A DNA stretch of 51,159 bases from Methanothrix harundinacea (lineage in GTDB: Archaea; Halobacteriota; Methanosarcinia; Methanotrichales; Methanotrichaceae), in NCBI GenBank assembly GCA_002502785.1, contig DAQG01000037.1:1-51159 (forward strand). Reading direction: 5' to 3'. A model generated the notes under the pieces. The model saw only the letters and a list, made by a program, of their open reading frames with translations, was not told the origin of the DNA and searched no databases. A program made the translations under genes and the position numbers. Below are positions 8,177 through 16,662 of the stretch, one piece after another. Each line of letters starts with the position of its first letter. Position 1 is the first letter of the stretch.

Positions 8177-8470
8177 GGATTTCTTATTTGTAGATGTTGG
8201 TGGCCGATATAATCCTTCTCATGTACAAGTCAAGATGCCAAAGTACCTGTAACAAACGTTTTTAATGTTGTTACTTACTCAATAACGAAGCTACATTTTT
8301 ATGACTTTTGAACCTCGGGCAGGTAAGAGAGGAAATTGTGTTAAGCAACATCGTACAAATGTAGATTATGCTAATTTTATGATAGATCTTGCCCAGAAAT
8401 ATCCTAATGGAGAATCCATCCAGAATACGAAACAAGTATCATCATTTCGTCTCAGCAGCTCAGGGCATAG
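8177..8470. other. intergenic region, no gene seen
   Basis: About 300 AT-rich bases between the pentapeptide gene and the TRAM gene. It holds the minus-strand TATA box near 8208 and an imperfect inverted repeat around 8250-8275 (gtaaca ... tgttac). No convincing ORF or RNA gene was found. Confidence 0.4.
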
Positions 8471-8481
8471 GTTTAAATAAA
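8471..8481 (+). promoter_or_regulatory. TATA box for TRAM gene
   Basis: gtttaaataaa places a transcript start near 8502, giving a leader of about 45 nt before the GTG start at 8548. That is longer than for most genes in the window. Confidence 0.55.
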
Positions 8482-8547
8482 CAAGGGGCGTAGTCGGCCA
8501 ACGTGCGAGGCTGTTTTCACGGTTTTTCGCAAATGGATGTGAACTAA

Positions 8548-8778
8548 GTGTACGGAAGCAATCGAGGATCCTTCAGCAGTGGTGGGTTCACAGACTCTTC
8601 TCCAGTTGAAGCTGGAAAGACGTACGAAGTGGAGATTGAGGACATATCAAGGCAGGGAGACGGCATCGCCAGAGTTGAGGGCTTTGTCATCTTCGTCTCA
8701 GAGACAAAGGTCGGAGACAAGGTCACGATATCAATTGACAGGGTTATGCGAAGGTTCGCAATAGCCCACAAAGTCTGA
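8548..8778 (+). CDS. TRAM domain RNA-binding protein (76 aa)
   Basis: A single TRAM (OB-fold) domain, with the signature VEIEDISRQGDGIARVEGFVIFV followed in the family order by VGDKV and a final strand, preceded by a Gly/Ser-rich tail. Stand-alone TRAM proteins are abundant in methanogens, bind RNA and act as chaperones, with cold induction reported in some species. The start is GTG 8548, since no in-frame ATG precedes the domain. A hairpin follows at 8800. It is a monocistronic gene by context. Confidence 0.9.
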   Translation: MYGSNRGSFSSGGFTDSSPVEAGKTYEVEIEDISRQGDGIARVEGFVIFVSETKVGDKVTISIDRVMRRFAIAHKV

Positions 8779-8799
8779 AATTATCTGTCCTTAGATATG

Positions 8800-8837
8800 A
8801 AATGGTCTGCGCAGCTCTTTGCTGCGTAGGGCCATTT
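8800..8837 (+). terminator. stem-loop terminator after TRAM gene
   Basis: A long hairpin: aaatggt..gcgcagc pairs with gctgcgt..gccattt around a tcttt loop, followed by a short T run. It starts about 20 bases after the TRAM stop, consistent with transcript end or 3' protection. Confidence 0.6.
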
Positions 8838-9074
8838 TAAAAGAGCGCAATTTCTACCGTTCTGTATCGCCAGATCTATTTTGCTTGAACAGTTATGCGA
8901 TCCTTCATCCAGTTTTTCTGCAACCGAACAGATCTTCGACGAGCAGCATAATTTATAGATCGGCTGGCTCCAACCTGCCACTCGGATTCGCTCCATAAAA
9001 GCGGAACGTAAAAGGGATATCTTCACAAGGCGAGTGATTGAAAGAATGGCAATCGAAAAGGCGCAGGTTCCACC

Positions 9075-9956
9075 GTGCAGATCAAACTTCATAAAAATAC
9101 CGCCGTCATCCTGACCCTGGCCGTGACCCTCGGCTTCTTCCTACCGGGTCCGGCCGAAAGGCTCGAACCCATGGTGATTCCGGCGCTCTTCGCCATGATG
9201 GCCTTCTCCATGGCCGGGATCGACTTGAGGCTTCCAGCGATGAGGGGGGCGGCTTTCGGATTTCTTCTGAACTATCTATTCCTCTCGGGGCTGATCCTCG
9301 TCCTAGCCCCCATGGTTTTGGAGGAGGAGGCTTTGAAGCTTGGGTTTGTTGTAATGGCCGCAACACCGCCTGCTGTAGCTGTTATCCCCCTGACAAAGCT
9401 TCTGGAGGGGGACGTTCGACTAGCCGTCTACTCGGAGGCTCTATCTTATTTGGGATCGCTCATCCTGATGCCGCTGATCATCTTCCTCTTCACAAAGGAG
9501 ACGAGGGTGGGGGTCGGGGAGACAGTGGAGATCGTTTTTCTCCTGATCCTTTTTCCAATCCTGGCCTCGAGATACGTCGGCCGCTTGAGGATCGATCCGG
9601 TGCACCCCATCAACGCCGGCCTCTTCTTCGTCACCTACATCGTGGTGGGGCTGAACAGCAATTCCATTTCGACGGAGGTTGCGGGAGTTCTGCTGGTAGC
9701 CTTCGCCCGGACCTTCCTCTCGGGTGCTGTCGTTTACGCAGGCGCGGCTTTCGCCGGAGTCAATAGGCCTCAGAGGATCGCCTACACCCTATTCGGTTCC
9801 TTCAAGAACCTGGGGCTTGCCGCCACGGTGGCCCTCCTCCTCTTCGGCCCCAGGGCCGGGATCCCGGCGGCGGTCTGCATACTCACGGAGACCTCCTTTT
9901 ACATCCTCCTCTCGGCCCTGGCCGGAAGGCGAAAAGACGAGGGAAAGGGGGCCTGA
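9075..9956 (+). CDS. bile acid:sodium symporter (BASS) family membrane protein
   Basis: A 293-residue polytopic membrane protein with about nine or ten hydrophobic helices. The sequence order fits the BASS/SBF superfamily: an N-terminal region ending in MMAFSMAGIDL, a central ATPPAVAVIPLTKLL resembling the crossover motif, and a C-terminal FGSFKNLGLAATVALLLFGP. Members move organic anions with sodium; the substrate here cannot be read from sequence. The start is GTG 9075. Nothing adjacent suggests a partner. Confidence 0.75.
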   Translation: MQIKLHKNTAVILTLAVTLGFFLPGPAERLEPMVIPALFAMMAFSMAGIDLRLPAMRGAAFGFLLNYLFLSGLILVLAPMVLEEEALKLGFVVMAATPPAVAVIPLTKLLEGDVRLAVYSEALSYLGSLILMPLIIFLFTKETRVGVGETVEIVFLLILFPILASRYVGRLRIDPVHPINAGLFFVTYIVVGLNSNSISTEVAGVLLVAFARTFLSGAVVYAGAAFAGVNRPQRIAYTLFGSFKNLGLAATVALLLFGPRAGIPAAVCILTETSFYILLSALAGRRKDEGKGA

Positions 9957-10127
9957 AATAAGTGCTTGAACTATAGCGCTCGCCTCGAATCCTGACGATT
10001 TCGATCTTCGAATCAGCATTTGGTCAGGTAGCTGGCAGTTCACGATCAGCGTTCATTTATCTGCCATTTTCGGATCAAAAAGAGAAAAGGCTAGGGATGT
10101 CTCGGCATCCTTCGGCCCACTTGGTCG

Positions 10128-11039
10128 TTACATCACGGCTTTCTCCGTCGTGAAGGTCGGCACTATTATGTATGTAGTGTAGATTCCTGCCGTCGGCCTG
10201 CTTCCTGCAGCGTCCGCTCTCTCCCTGAAGCCGACGTCGGAGAGCCACGTCCTGCTCGGGTTGGAATAGTAGACAGTGCTTGTCATGCTGCTGAGGTCGA
10301 GGCGGTATATGCTCTGGCGCCAGTCGGCGTAGTAGAGGTATCCGTTCCTGTAGACGAGTCCGGCAATCGATCCGGTTCTCGACTCGTATATCTTGGTCAC
10401 AGCTCCGGTCCCGGTAGCGACCTTGTATATGCTGGCAGGGACACGGTTTCCTGAGCTCAGGTAGAGGTTTCCGTCGTGATCGAAAGCGAAGTCGCCCCGC
10501 CAGAAGCCGCCGAGGTCCGAGAGCTTTACCGTGTAGAAGGGCACGGCAGAGGCTCCATCGATCCTGTAGATCTTGCCGTCGCCGCCAGCACCGGAGGCCT
10601 CGCTGAAGTAGAGGCCGATTTCACCGTTCTGGTCGAAGGCGAAGGCGATGTCCCTCACGTAGGTGGTGTGGGTGTAGACGGTAGTCTCTGCAGACCAGCC
10701 GGACCCGGTCTCAGCGGTCATGTAAATGTTGCGCTGGTTTGAGTTGGCGTAGTAGAGCTTCTCGGGGATCCCCGGATGGAAAGTGAAGCTGTAGAGGTTG
10801 CCCGAGGGCCTCGTGTAGATGATGTTATCAGGAGCGCTGCTGCTAGCGGCGCTGTAGACCGATCCTCTGGACTGGTACCCGTCGGCGTAGTAGATCGGGA
10901 CGAATCTCTCCAAAACGGTCATGGTGACCGGCTTCATCTCCACGACAGGCATCTGCTGGTCAGAGGCGGCGTCGGCCGCATATATCGGCGATGCCAGCAA
11001 AAATAGAGCGAGGATCGCCGCTGCATAGGTCGATTTCAT
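10128..11039 (-). CDS. exported beta-propeller-like protein (303 aa)
   Basis: The N-terminus is a cleavable signal peptide (cut near IYAADA). The rest shows repeated short units typical of NHL/YVTN-type propellers: LYSFTFHPG, LYYANSN, IAFAFDQNGEIGLYFSEAS, DFAFDHDGNLYLSSGN, GLVYRNGYLYYADW, each a strand pair plus Asp-Gly turn. Such proteins are usually extracellular binding or scaffold domains. I prefer ATG 11039 over an upstream in-frame TTG because the GGGGG ribosome site is then at normal distance. No catalytic residues can be assigned. Confidence 0.7.
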   Translation of the reverse strand: MKSTYAAAILALFLLASPIYAADAASDQQMPVVEMKPVTMTVLERFVPIYYADGYQSRGSVYSAASSSAPDNIIYTRPSGNLYSFTFHPGIPEKLYYANSNQRNIYMTAETGSGWSAETTVYTHTTYVRDIAFAFDQNGEIGLYFSEASGAGGDGKIYRIDGASAVPFYTVKLSDLGGFWRGDFAFDHDGNLYLSSGNRVPASIYKVATGTGAVTKIYESRTGSIAGLVYRNGYLYYADWRQSIYRLDLSSMTSTVYYSNPSRTWLSDVGFRERADAAGSRPTAGIYTTYIIVPTFTTEKAVM

Positions 11040-11401
11040 GATAAACAAACCCCCTTATTCTGACGGGCTGAGATGCTGCAAGACGTGAATTGACACTGCA
11101 TGACACGTCACGCCACCAATCAGCCCGAGCATTTTTGGTCGACAGCTCCGATCTCGACGGATCCAAGATCCGTCTGTGTGACAGAATTAACTTTTACTAT
11201 TGATCGGCATTTTACTTAAAATTTTGTCCTGCTTGGGCTGCATTATCTTCAGCGAAAATCAGCATCATTTTGAGTTTAGGTCCGTAGATTTCGGAAAAAA
11301 GCTCGATCACCCCCAGGTAAAATATCCTGGATGGTAAGACGACTGAAAGTAGAGATCTTAAAAGTAGGGAACAGACTGTGATCGAAGATTCGAAGCCAAA
11401 C
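11040..11401. other. intergenic region, no gene seen
   Basis: About 360 bases between divergent genes, AT-rich after 11180. It should hold the promoters of both the propeller gene and marC; no ORF or RNA gene is supported. Confidence 0.4.
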
Positions 11402-11412
11402 GCTTAAATAAT
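11402..11412 (+). promoter_or_regulatory. TATA box for marC, leaderless start
   Basis: gcttaaataat is centred about 28 bases before ATG 11435, which places the transcript start at or within a few bases of the start codon. No ribosome-binding site is present, consistent with a leaderless mRNA. Confidence 0.6.
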
Positions 11413-11434
11413 TTTTTACGCTATCATTACATTG

Positions 11435-12058
11435 ATGGATGAGCTTTATACTTTTGCCATAACGGTGCTGATGGGATTTTTCGCGATAATGAACCCCATA
11501 GGCAACGCGCCCATCTACATAGGCCTGGTGGAGGGCTACTCCGATGCCGAGAAGGGCAGGATCGCCCGGAAGTCCGTGTTATCTGCCTTCATTATCGTGT
11601 CAATATTCGTAATTCTAGGCGGAATTATTTTTAAAATGTTCGGAATCACCATCCAGGCCTTCCAGATGGCAGGGGGCATTCTGCTGTTTCTTGTCGGATA
11701 TCAGCTCCTCCACGGCAGCGAATCGAGGATGCACCACCCCCACCCCGACGAGGGGGCGGGCGGGTCCGACGACGTTGCCATATCCCCCTTGGCGGTGCCG
11801 ATCCTCGCCGGGCCGGGTACGATTTCCGAGGCCCTTTCCTTCACTGCTACTGATTCCTCTCCATCCCACGTCGTCGTGGTGGTGGGGGTCTTCGCCTTTG
11901 TCTGCCTGCTTACCTACCTGGCTTTCGTCTACTCCGAGAAGATTATGATCCTGCTGAAGCCGGGTCTGATCAAGGTGGTGTCAAGGCTAATGGGCCTGAT
12001 ACTGACCATCATCGCTGTGCAGATGATGATCTTGGGGATAAAGGGCGCTTTTTATTGA
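11435..12058 (+). CDS. MarC family integral membrane protein
   Basis: A 207-residue protein with six predicted helices and the MarC signature near the N-terminus (GFFAIMNPIGNAPIYI) plus PLAVPILAGPGTIS in the middle. The central loop is rich in His and Asp. MarC/UPF0056 proteins are common in archaea and bacteria; the old link to multiple antibiotic resistance is not supported and the function is unknown. ATG 11435 is preferred over TTG 11432 because of the TATA distance. Confidence 0.88.
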   Translation: MDELYTFAITVLMGFFAIMNPIGNAPIYIGLVEGYSDAEKGRIARKSVLSAFIIVSIFVILGGIIFKMFGITIQAFQMAGGILLFLVGYQLLHGSESRMHHPHPDEGAGGSDDVAISPLAVPILAGPGTISEALSFTATDSSPSHVVVVVGVFAFVCLLTYLAFVYSEKIMILLKPGLIKVVSRLMGLILTIIAVQMMILGIKGAFY

Positions 12059-12211
12059 TGGTTGGGCTTTCGGGCGTTGGGGCCAGGAAGAGGGCAACGT
12101 CGGCAGGTGCCCGAGGGGGGGAAGGGGCTGGCTCCGTAGGAGGTGGCTGCCTTTTGCCGCGACCAAAACCTCCTTTTATCTCCACCCTCATCACCCTTTG
12201 GAGATTTGATT

Positions 12212-13552
12212 ATGGCGATTCATCCCATCGAGTTTCGTTACGGAAATCCGGTGATGAAAGATCTCTGGTCAGAGGAGTACAGGTTCCGGTGCCTCTTCCG
12301 GGTTGAAGCCGCCCTATCCCGGGCCGAGGAAGAGCTGGGCCTCATTCCCGAGGGGGCTGCGGGCGACATCGAGAGGGCAGCAGAGAGGGCAAGCCCTGAC
12401 AGGGCCAAGGAGATCGAGGACGAGATCGGCCACGACATGATGGCCGTCGTCCACGCCCTGGCCGAGTCCTGTGAGTGGGCGGGAGAGTGGGTCCATCTGG
12501 GCGCCACCTCCAACGACATTCTGGATACGGCGACGGGCCTTCAGATCAAAGCCTCCCTCGAGGTACTGGAAGAGAAGGTGAAGAGGGTTCTTGGGGTGCT
12601 TCTTGCGAGGGCTGATGAGCACAAGCACCTGGTCTGCGCCGGGAGGACTCACGGCCAGATCGGCGTGCCCACCACCTACGGCCTGAGGTTTGCGGTTTGG
12701 GCTTCCGAGATGGCTCGCCACCTGGAAAGGCTAGAGCAGCTAGCGCCTCGGGCCGCTGTCGGCAAGATGAGCGGCGCCGTCGGGACCCAGGCGGCCTTCG
12801 GCCACCACGGCATAAAAATACAGGAGAGGGTGATGGAAGTCCTGGATCTAAACGCGGTGGACGTCTCAAACCAGGTGGTTCAGAGGGATCGCCACGCTGA
12901 GATGATCTGCTGGATGGGGTTAGTCGCCTCGACCCTCGACAAGATCTGTGTAGAGATCAGAACCCTTCAGAGAAGTGAGATCGGCGAGGTCCAGGAGGTC
13001 TTCGGCAAAAGGCAGGTGGGTTCGAGCACCATGCCCCACAAGAGAAACCCCATCAAGTCCGAGCAGGTCTGCGGCCTCGCTCGGGTCGTCCGGGCCCAGA
13101 TCGAGCCAGCCTTCGCAAACATACCACTATGGGACGAGAGGGACCTCACCAACTCTAGCTGCGAGAGGATCCTCTTCCCCGAGGCCTTCATCTTCACCGA
13201 CCACCTCCTGGCTCTCACTTCCAGGATCCTGGAGGGGTTGACGATAAGGCCCGACCAGGTCGAAAAGAACCTAAACCTCCTCCGGGGCCTGAACATGGCG
13301 GAGTCTGTGATGGTGGAACTGGCGAAACGGGGCGTAGGCCGCCAGAATGCTCACGAGATCATGAGACGCTCCTCCATGAAGGCCGTCGAGGAGGATAGAA
13401 CCCTCGCCGAGGTCCTCGCCGAGGAGGAGACGGTCACACGTCACCTATCCCCCGAGGAGATCGAGCGGCTCCTCGATCCCCACCACTACATAGGAACCGC
13501 CGTCGAGCAGGTGGATCGACTGCTGTTGAAGCTCGAGCCGCTCCTGGACTGA
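12212..13552 (+). CDS. purB: adenylosuccinate lyase
   Basis: Cleaves fumarate from SAICAR and from adenylosuccinate in purine synthesis. The 446-residue protein has all family landmarks: HLGATSNDILDTA, AGRTHGQIGVPTTYG (general acid His region), and the fumarase/ASL signature GSSTMPHKRNP containing the flexible serine loop. A TATA box ccttttatc near 12176 sits about 36 bases before ATG 12212, so the leader is about 9 nt; the longer upstream frame is GTG-started and not supported. Confidence 0.95.
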   Translation: MAIHPIEFRYGNPVMKDLWSEEYRFRCLFRVEAALSRAEEELGLIPEGAAGDIERAAERASPDRAKEIEDEIGHDMMAVVHALAESCEWAGEWVHLGATSNDILDTATGLQIKASLEVLEEKVKRVLGVLLARADEHKHLVCAGRTHGQIGVPTTYGLRFAVWASEMARHLERLEQLAPRAAVGKMSGAVGTQAAFGHHGIKIQERVMEVLDLNAVDVSNQVVQRDRHAEMICWMGLVASTLDKICVEIRTLQRSEIGEVQEVFGKRQVGSSTMPHKRNPIKSEQVCGLARVVRAQIEPAFANIPLWDERDLTNSSCERILFPEAFIFTDHLLALTSRILEGLTIRPDQVEKNLNLLRGLNMAESVMVELAKRGVGRQNAHEIMRRSSMKAVEEDRTLAEVLAEEETVTRHLSPEEIERLLDPHHYIGTAVEQVDRLLLKLEPLLD

Positions 13553-13605
13553 AGGCGCTTAATTTAAGGCCGAGAAGAGGTGGAACTAGAGATGAGTCGG
13601 AGGAG

Positions 13606-14208
13606 ATGCTTTTGGTGGTGACCCGACCCAGGGCGTTCTTGCTGAAGCCCGGCCATCTCGAGAGGGACGATGAGGGGAATATACTGGATGCGAGGTCCTC
13701 GGTGACCCTCATCCTCGCCCAGTCCAAAAAGATAGTCGTAGACACAGGCACCGAGGACGAGTCGGAGCTGGTAAATGAGCAGCTGGCCGGGCTCGGCCTC
13801 GCTCCTGAAGATATCGACATAGTAATCAACACCCACGACCATCCCGACCACTGCGGAAATAACGGACTATTCAGACAGGCGCGAGTCCTCTCTGGTGAGG
13901 GCAAGGGCGAGAGACGGCTTAAGGAGGGAGATTCCGTCGCCCCAGGGGTCTGGATCATGGAAACGCCGGGCCACACCCTGGAGAGCGTATCCATCGTCTG
14001 CGAGTCCTCTCGGCGGATAGTGATGGCTGGAGACGCCCTCCCCCTGATGGGAAACTACCTGAAGTGGGTTCCTCCTCGGCTCCACGTGGACAGGGACTTG
14101 GCCATGAGGAGTATGGCGAGGATCGTCGAGGTCGCAGATCTGGTGGTTCCGGGTCATGATTCGCCTTTTCTCGTCAAGGAGAGGATGCGAATAGCAGATC
14201 TGAGCTGA
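13606..14208 (+). CDS. MBL-fold metallo-hydrolase (200 aa)
   Basis: A small metallo-beta-lactamase-fold hydrolase. The metal-binding motif THDHPDHCG is at residues 76-84, followed by a conserved His in PGHTLES, an Asp in VMAGDAL and a His in VPGHDSP, which complete a two-metal site. Length and order resemble MBLAC1-type and glyoxalase-II-like single-domain enzymes. The substrate is unknown. It lies about 50 bases after purB on the same strand and may be co-transcribed. Confidence 0.85.
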   Translation: MLLVVTRPRAFLLKPGHLERDDEGNILDARSSVTLILAQSKKIVVDTGTEDESELVNEQLAGLGLAPEDIDIVINTHDHPDHCGNNGLFRQARVLSGEGKGERRLKEGDSVAPGVWIMETPGHTLESVSIVCESSRRIVMAGDALPLMGNYLKWVPPRLHVDRDLAMRSMARIVEVADLVVPGHDSPFLVKERMRIADLS

Positions 14209-14339
14209 AGTTCCTCCATTTTCAGCAATAATCACATCGTTTCCTGCTAAAAATGTCATCTTGATCTCGCTTATATGTAGCGACATTCAATTTAAAAAGC
14301 GAAAAAGGCAATCTATTAATAGTAAAAAATGCAGATCTC

Positions 14340-15407
14340 ATGCAAATGCAGCTGAAACTTACATCAAAAGAGAAGCTGGTCCTATACGGGCTTGCCAGGT
14401 ACCCAGGACTCAGCGATATCGATCTCGCCTCGAAGATAGGCGTGGATCGATCGACCATATTCAAGAGCAAACGGAAGTTCAGGGAATGGGAGATGGTCCA
14501 ACTTCTGAACGTTCCCTCTGGGGTGGGCGTGGGGGCGGAGATAATGACCGCAGTATTCGCCAGCTACAAGCCAAGCGCTCCGGTGGAGGTGAGGAAGAAC
14601 AAGCCAGGGTTCAAAGAGTGGGTGGACCACCCTCACTGCGTATTCCACTCGGCCACTGACACAGACTCCGTATCGATGGTATACTCCAAGAGCTTCACCG
14701 ACTTCAAGAGGGTCTTCGATCCCGTCATAGACGACTACAGGGACGCAGGGTTCGTCGAGGATATTCGCTGCTATCATTACCCCTTCTCCCTGACCAGGGT
14801 CTCCTGGGATTCCGCTCTCGCGGTGGACAACACTTTCGAGCTTGCCAGGACCGACCTCCAGGAGGAGCCGCCCATTGAAGAGGAGATCCCCGAGGATTCG
14901 ATCAAGCTCACCGAGAAGGACAAGCTGGCCCTCCACGCCTTCGTCAAGTACCCGTCCCTATCAGACCTAGAGCTCTCTCGAAGGACGGGAATTTCCAGGC
15001 CCACCATATCCGGGAAGAGAAACAAGTTCTTCCAGAGCGGGCTGTTGAGTCGACAGGCGAACGTCAACTGGAAGAAGATCGGATGCGAGCTGATGATCTT
15101 CTACCACATCAACGTCCGGCCGAAAGCGACCAACGAGGATATGATGAAGGTCTACTCCTCCTTCAGAAAGATCGGGGCTGCGGTCTACAGCTATATCCAG
15201 CCCGGCGAGATCTTCGGCTCCTTCCTATCCCAGTGCTACGTGGAGATGAAAGAGAAGATGGATCTGGAGATAAAGACGCTCAGCGAGGCCGGACTCGTTT
15301 CGGAGAGGCCGTTGTACGTCATAATGCCCCTCCGAGAGCTGAAGGTGAGGAAGATCGATTACGCCCCAATGGTCAAATCGATGCTCGATATCGAGACGGA
15401 GATATGA
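14340..15407 (+). CDS. tandemly duplicated winged-helix (Lrp/AsnC-like) regulator (355 aa)
   Basis: Two copies of the same unit lie end to end. Each starts with a helix-turn-helix: residues 6-45 (LTSKEKLVLYGLARYPGLSD..IGVDRSTI) and about 190-230 (LTEKDKLALHAFVKYPSLSD..TGISRPTI), followed by a mixed alpha/beta effector-like domain. The family resembles Lrp/AsnC regulators, but the duplication would make a monomer that mimics a dimer. The stop codon overlaps the start of the D-aminoacyl-tRNA deacylase gene by ATGA, so the two are translationally coupled. The ligand and targets are unknown. Confidence 0.8.
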   Translation: MQMQLKLTSKEKLVLYGLARYPGLSDIDLASKIGVDRSTIFKSKRKFREWEMVQLLNVPSGVGVGAEIMTAVFASYKPSAPVEVRKNKPGFKEWVDHPHCVFHSATDTDSVSMVYSKSFTDFKRVFDPVIDDYRDAGFVEDIRCYHYPFSLTRVSWDSALAVDNTFELARTDLQEEPPIEEEIPEDSIKLTEKDKLALHAFVKYPSLSDLELSRRTGISRPTISGKRNKFFQSGLLSRQANVNWKKIGCELMIFYHINVRPKATNEDMMKVYSSFRKIGAAVYSYIQPGEIFGSFLSQCYVEMKEKMDLEIKTLSEAGLVSERPLYVIMPLRELKVRKIDYAPMVKSMLDIETEI

Positions 15408-16231
15408 TCGGCGAGATCGTGGTCGTCGCCACGAGAACGGATCCTGCCAGCATCAACATCGCCGAGAGGTTGATGGAGCTTGTCGTCTGGGATGTTGAAG
15501 AAGGGCCTTGTCATCGATTCCGAAACTACAGGCTGATCATCCTCCAGGAAAAGCTGATCACTCTCCGGGACTTTGAAGAAAGGCTAAAGGAGATGGGTCT
15601 ATCTCCCGACTTGCTCGTCTTCGCCTCAAGACACCAGGCAAAAGATGCAGTTCCCCGGCTCTGCGGCCACTTTTCGGGAAACAGTGGGGAAGCGGTCATG
15701 GGCGGCACGTCCAGAGAGCTGGCCACCGCAGCTCCCGGTGCCCTCAAATCCTTCATTTTGAACCTGGCAGATAATCCAATCGATGGCTTTGAGATCACCA
15801 TCGAGGCGACCCACCACGGCCCCACGGACCTTTTGACGCCCTCCTTCTTCGCGGAAATCGGAAGCACTGAGGCGGAGTGGTCAAACCCCGAAGCCGGGAA
15901 CGCCGTTGCAAGATCGATACTGGAGCTTGAGGATCTGTTGCTGCCTGCCTTTCTCGGCTTCGGTGGCGGACACTACGTAAAGCGTCAGAATCGTCTGCTC
16001 ATTGATACAAAAATCGCCTTCGGTCACCTCTTCTCTAACTACCAGGCTGAAGACCTCGATTTGGAGATTGTCGAGCAGGCAAGCCTCAAGTCCGGAGCCG
16101 TTGGGGCTTACCTCGACCGAAAGTCCCTTCGCTCGGCCAAAAAGAGGAAAATATCCGAGGCCCTGGACGAGATAGGCATCGAGATGATGAACGAGAGGGA
16201 TATCAGAGATCACTATCCTCTGGATCTTTGA
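15404..16231 (+). CDS. dtdA: D-aminoacyl-tRNA deacylase (archaeal type)
   Basis: Removes D-amino acids wrongly attached to tRNA. The 275-residue protein fits the archaeal/plant DTD2 (DUF516) family: EATHHGPTDL, FAEIGSTEAEW and the glycine-rich FGGGHYVKRQ, residues thought to line the zinc-dependent site. ATG 15404 overlaps the stop of the regulator gene (ATGA); the longer open frame back to 15083 is inside that gene and is not used. The linkage implies joint expression with the regulator. Confidence 0.9.
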   Translation: MIGEIVVVATRTDPASINIAERLMELVVWDVEEGPCHRFRNYRLIILQEKLITLRDFEERLKEMGLSPDLLVFASRHQAKDAVPRLCGHFSGNSGEAVMGGTSRELATAAPGALKSFILNLADNPIDGFEITIEATHHGPTDLLTPSFFAEIGSTEAEWSNPEAGNAVARSILELEDLLLPAFLGFGGGHYVKRQNRLLIDTKIAFGHLFSNYQAEDLDLEIVEQASLKSGAVGAYLDRKSLRSAKKRKISEALDEIGIEMMNERDIRDHYPLDL

Positions 16232-16662
16232 TATCCGATTGGGCCGAAGCTTCAAAGGTCATAAGCGCCAAAGGCTCTTGCCTTCTCGTCAACCTCTTTT
16301 CCTGTCGTTTTCTCTGGACCTTATCCGCTCCATTATTTCTATCGTGCCTCTCTCTGAATCGTTGTCATCTTTTTCAGGTATTTTTCTTTGTATCCTTTGG
16401 CCCACCGACGTTGTCACCTCCAGCTTTTGCCTCATTCGCATAATTCTCCCATCATCTCTCCATCTTCTCGAAATAATCTCGCAATTTGAAGGTATGTTTG
16501 AAACAACGAAAGTTTACTTGATCACCACTCAATCTTTTCTAATAATACGTAAGCGTTTTATACCCGGAACTTTCTCTTGAGAGCGTCTGACCCAAGGCAT
16601 CACGTCTGATAGACGGGATCGATGCTCAAAAATTGCGTCAGAACAATGGAGGAAAATTTTCT
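16232..16662. other. pyrimidine-rich intergenic region
   Basis: About 430 bases without a credible gene. Positions 16275-16480 are strikingly rich in C and T on the plus strand. A TATA-like cgttttatac lies at 16552-16561, and a small hairpin CGTCTgatAGACG lies just before the dehydrogenase gene. The open frames here encode hydrophobic low-complexity text and are unlikely to be genes. Confidence 0.4.

Noticed and set aside
8781..9092. 103-codon minus-strand frame between TRAM and BASS genes
   Set aside because: It runs through the terminator hairpin, has Cys/Ser-rich chance-like composition and overlaps the BASS start.
16239..16580. 113-codon frame in the pyrimidine-rich region
   Set aside because: Its hydrophobic Ser/Leu/Ile text follows directly from the C/T bias; no ribosome site or domain.
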